The notes beneath the pieces are model-generated. The model had not been told where the DNA came from, did not search any database, and was given only the letters and a program-made list of their open reading frames with translations. Positions 16,847 to 25,588 of a DNA stretch of 64,000 bases are shown piece after piece. The stretch's first letter is position 1. Each line of letters starts with the position of its first letter. The stretch spans positions 1 through 64,000 of the forward strand of contig NZ_JSVU01000009.1 in assembly GCF_000952855.1 (NCBI RefSeq). The letters run 5' to 3'. Source of the stretch: Aequorivita vladivostokensis (GTDB lineage Bacteria; Bacteroidota; Bacteroidia; Flavobacteriales; Flavobacteriaceae). Both the position numbers and the translations under genes were made by a program.

Positions 16847-17449
16847 ATGCCTGTAAAAATCAGACTACAAAGACACGGAAAGAAAGGGAAACCTTATTTC
16901 TGGATCATCGCGGCAGACAGCCGTAGCAAAAGAGATGGTAAATTCCTAGAAAAGATAGGATATTACAATCCTACAACCAACCCTGCACAGATTGACCTTG
17001 ATGTGGACAGCGCTGTAAAATGGCTTCAAAATGGAGCACAACCTACAGATACTGCCCGCGCTATTCTTTCTTACAAGGGAGCTTTGATGAAAAACCACCT
17101 TGCTGGAGGCGTTCGTAAAGGCGCTTTGACCGAGGAGCAAGCCGAGGCAAAATTCAACGAGTGGTTGGAAAGCAAAAAAGGATCTATCGATCACAAAAAA
17201 GCAACACTTTCTGAAGCTAAAGAAAAAGAAAAAGCTGAAAAACTTGCTGCTGAAAAAGCCGTAAGCGATAAGCGTGCTGCTGAGGCCGCTGCCGCTGCCG
17301 CTCCTGCTGAGGAGGAAGCTGCAGATCCTAACTATGAAGGCGCTGCCGTAACCGAAGAAGGTGAGCCAGAGGCTAACGTAGAAAAAGAAGTGGATGCCGA
17401 AACTGCTGAAGAAGCTAAGGCAGAAGAGAAAAAAGATTCAGAAGCATAA
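16847..17449 (+). CDS. rpsP: 30S ribosomal protein S16
   Basis: 200 residues, far longer than the roughly 80-90 of most bacteria. The S16 domain is at 1-85 (MPVKIRLQRHGKKGKPYFWIIAADSRSKRDGKFLEKIGYYNP). It is followed by a helical linker and, from about 120, a low-complexity tail rich in Ala, Glu and Lys that becomes strongly acidic. Such tails are common in Bacteroidota S16. Assembly protein of the small subunit body. First gene of rpsP-rimM, with 11 nt between them, under the promoter at 16790. Confidence 0.98.
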   Translation: MPVKIRLQRHGKKGKPYFWIIAADSRSKRDGKFLEKIGYYNPTTNPAQIDLDVDSAVKWLQNGAQPTDTARAILSYKGALMKNHLAGGVRKGALTEEQAEAKFNEWLESKKGSIDHKKATLSEAKEKEKAEKLAAEKAVSDKRAAEAAAAAAPAEEEAADPNYEGAAVTEEGEPEANVEKEVDAETAEEAKAEEKKDSEA

Positions 17450-17460
17450 TATTTATAACG

Positions 17461-17985
17461 ATGCAAAAGGAGAATTGCTTCTACTTGGGCAAAATCGTTA
17501 GAAAATACAGCTTTAAGGGGGAACTGCTCATAAAACTTGATACGGACGAACCCGAACTTTTTACTGAAATGGAATCGGTTTTTGTGGAACAACGCAAAAA
17601 CCTGATTCCATTTTTTATTGAAGAAAGTTCACTTCACAAAAGCGAACTCTTGCGCGTGCGTTTTGAGGAGGTAAAAGCCGAAGCCGAAGCAGATGCCTTG
17701 ATTGGCGCACATCTTTATCTGCCTTTGGAATTTCTTCCAAAACTTACGGGCAATAAATTCTACTATCACGAAATCGTCGGTTTTACTGCCGAAGACGCAA
17801 CTTTTGGAAAAATTGGTGAAATTACGGGCGTTAACGATACCACATCACAAGCACTTTTTGAAATTGATCGCAACGGAAAGGAAATCTTGATACCGATGAT
17901 TGACCATTTCATTAAAAAAGTGGATCGCGAAAAGAAAACCATTCTTTTGGATGTGCCCGAGGGGTTGATTGAAATGTACTTGTAA
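17461..17985 (+). CDS. rimM: Ribosome maturation factor RimM
   Basis: 174 residues with the two usual beta domains: an N-terminal RimM domain opening with YLGKIVRKYSFKGELLIKL and a C-terminal PRC-barrel-like domain (FYYHEIVGFTAEDATFGKIGEI...ILIPMIDHFIKKVD). It acts in 16S maturation at the 30S head together with S19. The gene follows rpsP after 11 nt, the arrangement seen in many bacteria, and is probably translated from the same mRNA. Confidence 0.96.
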   Translation: MQKENCFYLGKIVRKYSFKGELLIKLDTDEPELFTEMESVFVEQRKNLIPFFIEESSLHKSELLRVRFEEVKAEAEADALIGAHLYLPLEFLPKLTGNKFYYHEIVGFTAEDATFGKIGEITGVNDTTSQALFEIDRNGKEILIPMIDHFIKKVDREKKTILLDVPEGLIEMYL

Positions 17986-17989
17986 AGAA

Positions 17990-18067
17990 ATGAGGTATGA
18001 GGTTTGAGGAGATTGGAATTCTATAAAATCAATAAAAACTCAACCCGCCACACACCTCATACCTCAT
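17990..18067. repeat. Inverted heptad repeats between rimM and trmN6
   Basis: ATGAGGTATGAGG (17990-18002) is the exact inverse of CCTCATACCTCAT (18055-18067). Both arms are made of 7-bp units and are separated by 52 bp. The same ATGAGG core occurs inside leuS at 45785-45858. Confidence 0.8.
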
Positions 18068-18074
18068 ACCAAAA

Positions 18075-18821
18075 ATGAACAAGCCTTTTAAATTCAAACA
18101 ATTCACCATTGAGCAAGACCGTTGCGCCATGAAAATTGGCACGGATGGAGTTTTGCTGGGGGCTTGGGTTTCCATAAAAAACAATCCGTTCTCAATTTTG
18201 GATATTGGCGCTGGCACAGGAATTATCGCTTTGCAATTAGCGCAACGCTCCAACGCTGAACTGATTGATGCCCTTGAAATTGACCCAAACGCCTATGAAC
18301 AGTGCGTGGACAATTTTGAAAACTCTCCTTGGGGCGATCGGCTTTTTTGTTACCACGCTTCTTTGGAAGAGTTTGTTGAAGAAATTGAGGACAAATACGA
18401 CCTTATTATTTCCAATCCGCCGTTTTTTCAGTCCCCCTCTCCGCCACGGCGGATCTCCCCCGAGGGAGGAGAGCCCATAAATAATACATCAAGAGAATTG
18501 GCTCGGTTTAACGATGCGCTTCCTTTTGATGAATTGATTGAAAGTGCTTCCCAATTACTTTCCGATGAAGGGATTTTTGCGGTTATCATTCCGCGGATGG
18601 AAGAAGAAAATTTTATAAAAATGGCTTCAGAAGTAAATTTGTTTCCGAATAGAATCTGTAGGGTTCGTGGCAACGAGTTATCTGAGGAAAAACGGAGTAT
18701 GCTTGAGTTTTCCTTTGAAAATACCTCGCCGAAAATAGAAAATCTTACTATTGAAATTTCACGCCATAATTATACCGAAGCGTATAAAAAACTAGTGGCG
18801 GAATTTTACCTGAAAATGTAG
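18075..18821 (+). CDS. trmN6: tRNA1(Val) A37 N6-methyltransferase
   Basis: 248-residue SAM-dependent methyltransferase. Motif I is ILDIGAGTGIIALQLAQR (about 38-55), the acidic ribose-binding residue lies in DALEIDPNAYEQ, and the amino-methyltransferase motif is SNPPFF (about 114-119). It modifies A37 of tRNA-Val in enterobacteria. Just after NPPFFQ an unusual Pro/Arg/Glu-rich stretch (SPSPPRRISPEGGEP) is encoded by a compound G+C-rich palindrome at 18433-18473. From memory the loop is roughly 10 residues longer than in relatives. It may still be active because the catalytic motif is intact. Confidence 0.92.
   Translation: MNKPFKFKQFTIEQDRCAMKIGTDGVLLGAWVSIKNNPFSILDIGAGTGIIALQLAQRSNAELIDALEIDPNAYEQCVDNFENSPWGDRLFCYHASLEEFVEEIEDKYDLIISNPPFFQSPSPPRRISPEGGEPINNTSRELARFNDALPFDELIESASQLLSDEGIFAVIIPRMEEENFIKMASEVNLFPNRICRVRGNELSEEKRSMLEFSFENTSPKIENLTIEISRHNYTEAYKKLVAEFYLKM
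18433..18473. repeat. Compound palindrome inside trmN6
   Basis: Outer arms CTCTCC (18437-18442) and GGAGAG (18468-18473) enclose two perfect hairpins: TCCGCC-ac-GGCGGA (18440-18453) and CTCCC-ccga-GGGAG (18455-18468). It is much more G+C-rich than the gene around it, and is translated in frame. Confidence 0.8.
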
Positions 18822-18841
18822 GTCTTTATGGTTGTGATTTC

Positions 18842-18849
18842 TACATTTG
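18842..18849 (+). promoter_or_regulatory. gcdH promoter -7 box
   Basis: TACATTTG matches TAnnTTTG and lies 22 nt upstream of the ATG at 18872. No clear upstream TTTG box is visible at the proper distance. Confidence 0.5.
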
Positions 18850-18871
18850 TATTCCTTTTAAATACTTATAG

Positions 18872-20050
18872 ATGAAACCAGATTTATTCGAAGCTCCCGA
18901 TTATTACAATCTTGACGAATTACTTTCAGACGAACACAAATTGGTACGCCAAGCCGCCCGTGATTGGGTAAAGCGCGACGTATCGCCCATTATAGAGGAA
19001 TACGCCCAAAAAGCTGAATTTCCGGAACAAATAATCAGCGGCCTTGCTGAAATTGGTGCTTTTGGCCCGTATATTCCCGAGGAATATGGGGGGGCGGGGC
19101 TCGACCAAATTAGCTACGGATTGATTATGCAGGAAATTGAACGTGGCGATAGCGGCGTTCGCAGTACGGCTTCCGTGCAGTCTTCGCTGGTAATGTATCC
19201 TATTTACAAATACGGCACCGAGGAACAACGCAAAAAATACTTGCCAAAACTGGCCTCGGGCGAGTGGATGGGCTGTTTCGGCCTTACCGAGCCGGACCAT
19301 GGAAGCAATCCGGGCGGGATGACCACCAACTTTAAGGACAAGGGCGACCACTATCTTTTAAATGGCGCCAAAATGTGGATCAGCAATGCTCCTTTTGCAC
19401 AGGTTGCCGTAGTGTGGGCGAAAAACGAGGAAGGAAGAATACACGGTTTAATTGTGGAACGTGGGATGGAAGGTTTTTCAACTCCTGAAACACACAACAA
19501 ATGGTCACTCCGTGCATCGGCAACGGGTGAACTTATTTTTGACAACGTAAAAGTGCCGAAGGAAAATTTACTTCCGAATAAATCAGGCTTGGGGGCGCCA
19601 CTTGGGTGCCTTGATTCCGCACGATACGGAATCGCTTGGGGCGCCATTGGTGCAGCAATGGATTGTTATGATACGGCGCTTCGTTATTCCAAAGAGCGAA
19701 TGCAATTTGGCAAGCCAATTGGCCAGTTCCAACTTCAGCAGAAAAAACTGGCCGAAATGATTACCGAGATTACCAAGGCCCAACTTTTAGCTTGGCGTTT
19801 GGGCGTTTTGCGAAATGATGGCAAGGCAACTTCCGCACAAATTTCAATGGCAAAGAGAAATAATGTTGAGATGGCAATTAACATAGCCAGAGAAGCAAGA
19901 CAGATATTGGGTGGAATGGGCATTACTGGCGAGTACAGCATTATGCGCCACTCGATGAACCTGGAAAGCGTGATTACCTATGAGGGAACGCACGATATCC
20001 ATTTATTAATTACTGGGCTTGATATTACTGGTTTAAATGCATTTCAATAA
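18872..20050 (+). CDS. gcdH: Glutaryl-CoA dehydrogenase
   Basis: 392-residue FAD-dependent acyl-CoA dehydrogenase. Segments shared specifically with glutaryl-CoA dehydrogenases are SVQSSLVMYPIYKYGTEEQ, CFGLTEPDHGSNPGGM, KWSLRASATGELIFDNV, ARYGIAWGAIGA and the C-terminal YEGTHDIH, whose Glu (about 371) is the catalytic base. It would convert glutaryl-CoA to crotonyl-CoA in lysine and tryptophan breakdown. The saccharopine dehydrogenase-like gene at 41436 supports a lysine route in this organism. The next gene starts on the base after its stop. Confidence 0.93.
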   Translation: MKPDLFEAPDYYNLDELLSDEHKLVRQAARDWVKRDVSPIIEEYAQKAEFPEQIISGLAEIGAFGPYIPEEYGGAGLDQISYGLIMQEIERGDSGVRSTASVQSSLVMYPIYKYGTEEQRKKYLPKLASGEWMGCFGLTEPDHGSNPGGMTTNFKDKGDHYLLNGAKMWISNAPFAQVAVVWAKNEEGRIHGLIVERGMEGFSTPETHNKWSLRASATGELIFDNVKVPKENLLPNKSGLGAPLGCLDSARYGIAWGAIGAAMDCYDTALRYSKERMQFGKPIGQFQLQQKKLAEMITEITKAQLLAWRLGVLRNDGKATSAQISMAKRNNVEMAINIAREARQILGGMGITGEYSIMRHSMNLESVITYEGTHDIHLLITGLDITGLNAFQ

Positions 20051-20725
20051 ATGAAGAATATCCTAATAGCCCTTTTTGTTCTTTGCGGCATCCCAGGTTT
20101 TTCACAAGAAAAAGACATAAAGGATGTGAGCATTGACGGTATGTTGAATGAGACCCAGTTCAGCAGTGATAATCCGAAAATGATGGAGTTTGTTTGGTGG
20201 TTGCCTCGTGAATTTTGGGAAGCATCGTATGCACAAGACCCTACATCAAGTGAGGCCGATTACGAGGAACTGAATAAAATGTTTCAGGATTTTGAACTTT
20301 TCGGAATCATCCAAGGAGAAATTGGACACTTTGGAGGCATAACTTATTATACCAAAGATACCATCTTAAAAAACTTAAATATTCAATACAAGGGCGAAAA
20401 TTTGATGGTTGTTTCCGAAGAGGAAATATCAGCAGATTTTTTAAATTTCCTTATGATAATGCAACCCATGCTCGGAAATATGTTAGGACAGATGGGCAAT
20501 AATATTCACTTTGTACTTCTGAAAAGCATTCGGGGGAATGAGGTATTGCCTATAAATCCTTTAAAGTCAGATGAACTTACCATAAAGCTTGGCGATTTTG
20601 AAAAAGTTATAGACCTACCATTAAGCAGTCTATTGATGGAGAAAAAATGTCCAGAAGATGAAAAATTATATTCCGGAAAATGGACGTATTGCCCGATTCA
20701 CGGAAAAAAATTGATTTCGAAATAA
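20051..20725 (+). CDS. Secreted protein of unknown function
   Basis: 224 residues. The signal peptide ends at about GFSQ (19), so the protein is periplasmic or exported. The mature part is acidic with an amphipathic middle (ISADFLNFLMIMQPMLGNMLGQMGN) and a C-terminal segment with two cysteines (EKKCPEDEKLYSGKWTYCPIHGKK), possibly a disulfide or metal knuckle. I recognise no family. The ATG directly follows the gcdH stop, so it is cotranscribed and probably coupled; the terminator at 20743 closes the unit. Whether it is functionally tied to acyl-CoA metabolism is unknown. Confidence 0.7.
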   Translation: MKNILIALFVLCGIPGFSQEKDIKDVSIDGMLNETQFSSDNPKMMEFVWWLPREFWEASYAQDPTSSEADYEELNKMFQDFELFGIIQGEIGHFGGITYYTKDTILKNLNIQYKGENLMVVSEEEISADFLNFLMIMQPMLGNMLGQMGNNIHFVLLKSIRGNEVLPINPLKSDELTIKLGDFEKVIDLPLSSLLMEKKCPEDEKLYSGKWTYCPIHGKKLISK

Positions 20726-20742
20726 AAACCCAATCTTCTTAG

Positions 20743-20776
20743 AAAAAGCTTTCCAAATCTTGGAAAGCTTTTTTGT
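20743..20776 (+). terminator. Terminator of the gcdH unit
   Basis: The perfect stem AAAGCTTTCCAA/TTGGAAAGCTTT with a short loop is followed by a T tract, 18 nt after the stop at 20725. Confidence 0.9.
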
Positions 20777-20832
20777 TTCTTCACTTTCCGTAAACTAATT
20801 ACTAATTGTATATTTAAAGAAAGATTTAAGGA

Positions 20833-21729
20833 ATGTCATCAAAATCCCGCATGTACCGCGCCTATAACACCGCCCGCCGGGTTTCTTTCAATGACGCTTC
20901 AAAATTTATAATTTTCAGCGACTGTCACCGTGGCGACAACAGCTTTGCGGATGATTTTGCCAACAACCGAAACATCTATTTCCACGCTTTACAGGATTAC
21001 TATAAAAACGGTTTTACCTATTGCGAAATTGGTGATGGCGATGAGTTGTGGGAAAACCTATTTTTCAAGGATATTTTTGAAGCACATCAGAATGTGTATG
21101 AATTGATGAAACTCTTCTACGCGGAAAACAGACTTTACAGGTTGGTGGGAAACCACGACATGGTCTATATGAACCAAAAATTTGTTGAAAAAACGCTCTA
21201 TACTTATTTTGATAAAATCACAGGAAAAGACGCACCACTTTTCCCCGGTATTAAATTTACCGAAGGCCTTATTTTGGAGCACGAAAAAACGGGACAGGAA
21301 ATTTTTATGATGCACGGCCACCAAGCCGATTGGATGAATTATGTGGGCTGGAAATTCAACCGGTTTATGGTTCGGGCGCTGTGGCGACAACTTCAAATTT
21401 TCGGCATTGGCGATCCCACGAGTCCCGCAAAAAATTACAAGGAGCTCATAAAAGTTGAAAGACGGACCAAGCGCTGGATTGTGGAGAACAAAAATATTTT
21501 TACCATAATTGGCCATACGCACAGACCACGTTTTCCAGAGCCGGGAGATATTGCCTTTTTTAATGATGGCAGTTGCGTCCATCCGCGGAGCATAACCGGC
21601 TTGGAAATTGAAAACGGTGAAATATCACTCATAAAATGGCAGATTGCCACTACGGAAGATGGCATTTTAAAAGTGGTAAAAATGCTTTTGGAAGGTCCCC
21701 AAAAATTAATTGAATATAAAACTGAGTAG
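20833..21729 (+). CDS. Metallophosphoesterase
   Basis: 298 residues of the calcineurin-like phosphoesterase fold. All metal-binding motifs are present in order: SDCHRGD (about 29-35), GDGDELWE, GNHDMVY, HGHQ and GHTHRPRFPE (about 225). It has no signal peptide, so it is cytoplasmic. The GDGDELWEN variant and the length resemble the UDP-2,3-diacylglucosamine hydrolase-like group (LpxH relatives), but the substrate cannot be assigned. Single gene after the 20743 terminator. Confidence 0.88.
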   Translation: MSSKSRMYRAYNTARRVSFNDASKFIIFSDCHRGDNSFADDFANNRNIYFHALQDYYKNGFTYCEIGDGDELWENLFFKDIFEAHQNVYELMKLFYAENRLYRLVGNHDMVYMNQKFVEKTLYTYFDKITGKDAPLFPGIKFTEGLILEHEKTGQEIFMMHGHQADWMNYVGWKFNRFMVRALWRQLQIFGIGDPTSPAKNYKELIKVERRTKRWIVENKNIFTIIGHTHRPRFPEPGDIAFFNDGSCVHPRSITGLEIENGEISLIKWQIATTEDGILKVVKMLLEGPQKLIEYKTE

Positions 21730-21765
21730 CTCTTTTTATCGTATTTTAAATTACACAGCATTGTT

Positions 21766-22458
21766 ATGACACATCTAAAAATGACCATATTTCTACTCGC
21801 GCTTCTTTCCATTTCATGCGGGGTTTCCAAAACACAAAATATTTCCGAAGAAACGCCTTATAAATATCTTGCCCTTGGCGATAGTTACACCATTGGCGAA
21901 AGCGTTTGCGATGACTGTAATTATCCAAAGCAACTCACGGATAGTTTAAATAGAAGTTTAAAAGAAAAAACTTCAGTAAAGATAATTGCCAAGACAGGTT
22001 GGACCACTGCGGATCTGCTTGCCGCAATAGCCCGTGAAAAGCCTACAAAAGATTATGATTTGGTCACGTTGCTCATAGGTGTAAACAACCAATACCAAGG
22101 GAAGCCATTTTCGCTCTACGAAGAAGAATTTCCAAAATTGCTCGATATGGCCATAGCTTTCGCCAAAGGAAAAAAGGAAAATGTAATTGTACTATCCATT
22201 CCAGATTATGCCTTTACGCCATTCGGACAAAAATCTGGCAAGGCCGAAAAAATTACTTCGGAACTGAAAAAATATAATGCTTTCGCGGAAAAGATTGCGA
22301 GACAAAAAAACGTGCGGTTTACAAATATAACCCCTATAACGCAGCAAGGGTTGGAAAATCCAGCACTGGTCGCTTCAGATGGTTTGCACCCTTCCGAGGT
22401 TGCCTATAAAAAGTTTGTAGAAATGCTATTTAACAATGCCTTGAAAATACTCCGCTAA
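21766..22458 (+). CDS. SGNH/GDSL hydrolase lipoprotein
   Basis: 230 residues. The signal ends in the lipobox LLSISC, so the protein is lipid-anchored. Block I is ALGDSYTIGE (nucleophile Ser), block III reads IGVNNQYQ instead of the usual GxND, and block V is DGLHPSEVAYKKF with the Asp-His pair. It is an esterase or lipase-type enzyme of unknown substrate; deacetylation of glycans or lipids in the envelope is plausible. A start at the second ATG (21781) would leave the signal intact. The stop overlaps the convergent ferredoxin gene by 4 nt. Confidence 0.88.
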   Translation: MTHLKMTIFLLALLSISCGVSKTQNISEETPYKYLALGDSYTIGESVCDDCNYPKQLTDSLNRSLKEKTSVKIIAKTGWTTADLLAAIAREKPTKDYDLVTLLIGVNNQYQGKPFSLYEEEFPKLLDMAIAFAKGKKENVIVLSIPDYAFTPFGQKSGKAEKITSELKKYNAFAEKIARQKNVRFTNITPITQQGLENPALVASDGLHPSEVAYKKFVEMLFNNALKILR

Positions 22459-22784
22459 ACTTCGGGCGCTAATTCTACCTCTAATCCGTCGAGTTCTTCC
22501 CTTATAAAAATCTGGCAACCCAAACGGCTGTTATCTCTTACGTTAAAAGCTTCGGAAAGCATCAAATCCTCATCATAGCTCATTTCGGGGAGCTCGTGAT
22601 CGCTCAACACATAACATTGGCACGACGCACACATTGCCATACCTCCACATATACCAATGGTTCCTTCGGGAGCCAATTCGTAGGAACGGACAATCTCCAT
22701 CAAATTCATATTCATATCCGTTGGAGCATCAACATTGTGTTTTACTCCTTCACGGTCAATGATTGTTATTTTGATGTCTTTCAT
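22455..22784 (-). CDS. 2Fe-2S ferredoxin (adrenodoxin type)
   Basis: 109 residues. The cluster cysteines follow Cx5Cx2C...C: ICGGMAMCASCQCYV (about 45-58) and RLGCQI (about 90). An acidic surface (PEMSYDEDLML) as in adrenodoxin-like ferredoxins would face the reductase. It lies next to the FAD reductase gene at 22855 on the same strand, so the two probably form an NAD(P)H-reductase-ferredoxin chain. The neighbouring NifU-like and Mrp genes suggest a link to Fe-S assembly. Confidence 0.92.
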   Translation of the reverse strand: MKDIKITIIDREGVKHNVDAPTDMNMNLMEIVRSYELAPEGTIGICGGMAMCASCQCYVLSDHELPEMSYDEDLMLSEAFNVRDNSRLGCQIFIREELDGLEVELAPEV

Positions 22785-22790
22785 AAAAAA

Positions 22791-22846
22791 GTCGATGAGT
22801 CGATGAGTTTAGTAGACCTAACAGGTTTCTGAAACCTGTTAGGTCT
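22791..22846. repeat. Octamer repeat and 15-bp inverted repeat
   Basis: Two GTCGATGA units (22791-22806) are followed by AGACCTAACAGGTTT (22814-22828), a 3-nt loop and its exact inverse (22832-22846). There is no T tract, so this is a palindromic repeat element rather than a typical terminator. It separates the ferredoxin and reductase genes. Confidence 0.8.
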
Positions 22847-22854
22847 GGAGTGTT

Positions 22855-23907
22855 TTAATCAATAGATTTAATTACGGCTTTTGGCGCTTCCTTTTTACTA
22901 CCGTCAAAACCTTCCACACCTCCAACCGTGGTATATTTCATTACATAACGCTTATCTGGAAAAATTCGCTGGTAGGCGCTTTGGCACATTAAGGTTGCCT
23001 CGTGGAAACCGCAAAGAATAAGTTTCAGCTTTCCCGGGTACGTATTTACGTCGCCGATGGCGTAGATTCCGGGGATGTTTGTTTGATAGTCTAAAGCATT
23101 GTTGACTTTAATCGCATTTTTTTCAATTTCAAAGCCCCAATCGGCTATGGGACCGAGTTTTGGTGACAATCCGAAAAGCGGAATAAAATGGTCGCATTCA
23201 CGATTGAAAACCTCAGCTCCCTGTTTAATAACTACTTCTTCCAAACGATCTTTTCCCACCAAGCCAATTACTTCGGCAGGGGTTATCAATTCAATCTTTC
23301 CGAGGTTCTTTAATTCCTGTACTTTTTCCACACTGTCCAAAGCGCCGCGGAATTCATTCCTGCGATGCACAAGCGTGACGCTTTTAGCAACATCTGTTAA
23401 AAAAATGCTCCAATCCAAGGCCGAATCACCCCCTCCGGAAATAACTACATTTTTATTTCGATATAATTCAGGATCGCGGATGATGTATTCCACTCCTTTA
23501 TCTTCAAAGTCTGAAAGATTGGTAATTGGAGGTTTTCGTGGCTCAAAACTTCCCAATCCACCTGCAATCGCAACAATTGGGGCATGATGTTTTGTACCTT
23601 TATCTGTAGTAACTATGAAAGTGCCATCTTCCATTTTTTCAATTGTATCTGCACGTTCACCGAGGGTAAAACCAGGCTGAAATGGTTCAATCTGCTTCAT
23701 CAGGTTTCGCACCAAATCACCTGCCAAAACTTCTGGAAAACCGGGAATATCGTAAATGGGTTTTTTGGGATATATTTCGGCACACTGCCCGCCTGCTTGC
23801 GGGAGCGCATCGATTAAATGGCATTTCAACTTTAGTAATCCTGCTTCAAAAACGGCGAAAAGACCCGTAGGTCCCGCACCGATTATAAGAATATCTGTTT
23901 TAATCAT
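22855..23907 (-). CDS. Ferredoxin-NAD(P) reductase, TrxR-like type
   Basis: 350 residues with two Rossmann domains: FAD-binding IIGAGPTGLFAVFEAG (8-23), the QAGGQCAEIYPKK motif (about 40), NAD(P)-binding VISGGGDSALDW (about 155) and the C-terminal GIYAIGDVNTYPG. The redox CxxC of thioredoxin reductase is absent, which is typical of the YumC-type ferredoxin/flavodoxin reductases. With the ferredoxin gene downstream it would supply low-potential electrons in the cytoplasm. It is 67 nt from the NifU-like gene, on the same strand. Confidence 0.88.
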   Translation of the reverse strand: MIKTDILIIGAGPTGLFAVFEAGLLKLKCHLIDALPQAGGQCAEIYPKKPIYDIPGFPEVLAGDLVRNLMKQIEPFQPGFTLGERADTIEKMEDGTFIVTTDKGTKHHAPIVAIAGGLGSFEPRKPPITNLSDFEDKGVEYIIRDPELYRNKNVVISGGGDSALDWSIFLTDVAKSVTLVHRRNEFRGALDSVEKVQELKNLGKIELITPAEVIGLVGKDRLEEVVIKQGAEVFNRECDHFIPLFGLSPKLGPIADWGFEIEKNAIKVNNALDYQTNIPGIYAIGDVNTYPGKLKLILCGFHEATLMCQSAYQRIFPDKRYVMKYTTVGGVEGFDGSKKEAPKAVIKSID

Positions 23908-23974
23908 GAAAGACTATTTCTTTATTGAGTTCAAAAATAGTTTTGAAATTGGGGTTATAAAATGACCGTTGTCA

Positions 23975-24217
23975 CTATTGTGAAATGCTAACAACTCTTT
24001 CAATTTGTGGGGCGTATTTCTTAATGGTCATCTCCACGCCGCTCTTAAGGGTCATTTGGTTCACCGAACAGCCCACGCAAGCACCTTGCAACTGAACATT
24101 TACTATTTTATCATCCTCAATTGAAACAAGGGAAATATCGCCACCGTCATTCTGCAAAAACGGACGGATCTCATCCAATGCCTGCTCTACCTTAGTTGTA
24201 AGTTCCTGCGTTGTCAT
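23975..24217 (-). CDS. NifU-like C-terminal domain protein
   Basis: 80 residues, consisting only of the NifU C-terminal domain: alpha-beta fold with FLQNDGGDISLVSI and the cluster-binding GACVGCSVNQMTLK. Such stand-alone Nfu proteins carry an Fe-S cluster and deliver it to apoproteins. One base separates it from the Mrp gene upstream, so the pair is cotranscribed and likely acts together in cluster transfer. Confidence 0.94.
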   Translation of the reverse strand: MTTQELTTKVEQALDEIRPFLQNDGGDISLVSIEDDKIVNVQLQGACVGCSVNQMTLKSGVEMTIKKYAPQIERVVSISQ

Positions 24218-24218
24218 A

Positions 24219-25358
24219 TTATTTTTTTACGGCGCTGCAACCTGCCATTGTTGTAATTTTAATTGCTTCGGTTGGTGGAAGGTTCTCGTTTCTGCGCACG
24301 GTTTCCTCCACCACATTCCTCGTGATTTCCTCAAAGGCTTCCTCAATGGGGGTTGCGGTCTGCAATGCTGCCGGTCTACCCGCATCGCCTGCTTCGCGAA
24401 TGCTTTGCACTAAAGGCACTTCACCTAAAAATGGCACTTCCAAATCTGCGGCCAAATGTTTGGCGCCCTCTTTCCCAAAGATATAGTATTTATTTTCGGG
24501 AAGTTCACCAGGTGTGAAGTAAGACATATTTTCAATGATACCCAAAACGGGAACATCAATATTTTCTTGGCGGAACATCGCCACTCCCTTTCGAGCATCG
24601 GCCAAGGCCACGTTTTGTGGCGTACTAACCACGACCGCACCCGTAATTGGCAACGATTGCATAATGCTCAAGTGAATGTCTCCCGTTCCCGGCGGAAGGT
24701 CTATCAGCATAAAATCGAGCTCGCCCCAAGCGGCGTCAAAAATAAGTTGGTTCAATGCCTTTGCGGCCATCGGGCCACGCCATATAACGGCTTGGTCGGG
24801 TTGGGTAAAAAAGCCTATGGAGAGAATTTTTATTCCATAGTTTTCTACGGGTTTCATCTTGCTCTTGCCGCCCACATTTACCGAAAGTGGCTTTTCCATT
24901 GCCACATCAAACATAATCGGGATGGAAGGTCCGTAAATATCTGCGTCCAAAATACCGACCTTGAAGCCCATTTTTGAAAGCGTTACCGCCAAATTTGCCG
25001 CAACCGTAGATTTGCCCACGCCACCCTTTCCGGATGCTACGGCAATTATATTTTTGATACCCGGAATGGGTTTTCCTTTTATTAAGTTGGGATTTTGCGG
25101 TTTTGCAGGTGCCTCGACCTTTATATTTACCTGTACTTTGGCATTGGCATCCACTTTTTCGTGAATGGTTTTAATAATATCTGCCTCCGCACGTTTTTTA
25201 ATGTGAAGTGCCGGTGTGGAAAGTTTCAAGTCCACGATAATTTCATCTGCAAAGGTTACCACATTTTGCACGGCACCACTCTCTACCATATTTTTTCCTT
25301 CCCCAGAAACTGTAATCGTTTCAAGGGCTTTCAGGATATCTTGTTTTGAAATGCTCAT
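24219..25358 (-). CDS. apbC: Mrp/NBP35-family Fe-S carrier ATPase
   Basis: 379 residues. An N-terminal MIP18/DUF59 domain (about 1-95) precedes a ParA-like P-loop ATPase: deviant Walker A ASGKGGVGKST (about 107-117), switch regions ILDADIYGPS and MLIDLPPGTGD. The family's usual CxxC pair in the ATPase domain is not obvious. One cysteine lies near the C-terminus (TMAGCSAVKK). The family binds and transfers 4Fe-4S clusters. It starts the apbC-nfu pair upstream of the ferredoxin system. Nothing but A+T-rich DNA lies in 25359-25588 upstream. Confidence 0.92.
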   Translation of the reverse strand: MSISKQDILKALETITVSGEGKNMVESGAVQNVVTFADEIIVDLKLSTPALHIKKRAEADIIKTIHEKVDANAKVQVNIKVEAPAKPQNPNLIKGKPIPGIKNIIAVASGKGGVGKSTVAANLAVTLSKMGFKVGILDADIYGPSIPIMFDVAMEKPLSVNVGGKSKMKPVENYGIKILSIGFFTQPDQAVIWRGPMAAKALNQLIFDAAWGELDFMLIDLPPGTGDIHLSIMQSLPITGAVVVSTPQNVALADARKGVAMFRQENIDVPVLGIIENMSYFTPGELPENKYYIFGKEGAKHLAADLEVPFLGEVPLVQSIREAGDAGRPAALQTATPIEEAFEEITRNVVEETVRRNENLPPTEAIKITTMAGCSAVKK

Positions 25359-25588
25359 TTTTTATTACAATATTTAGATTCATTCTAAAGTGCAAATATA
25401 CTAAAATAAGTTGGCAGTATTCAGTAGCGGAACGCAGTAAGTTTTATGGAAAATGATTTCCTATTATTTGTAAATTTTTCAAAAATTAGGAAATATTCAA
25501 AACGTAAAAATTCTGACTATTTAATCCCTTCTTCTCTCAAATTATTAGGCGTGGTTGGAATTTGGAGTTTTAAATTTGAAAATTCTAA

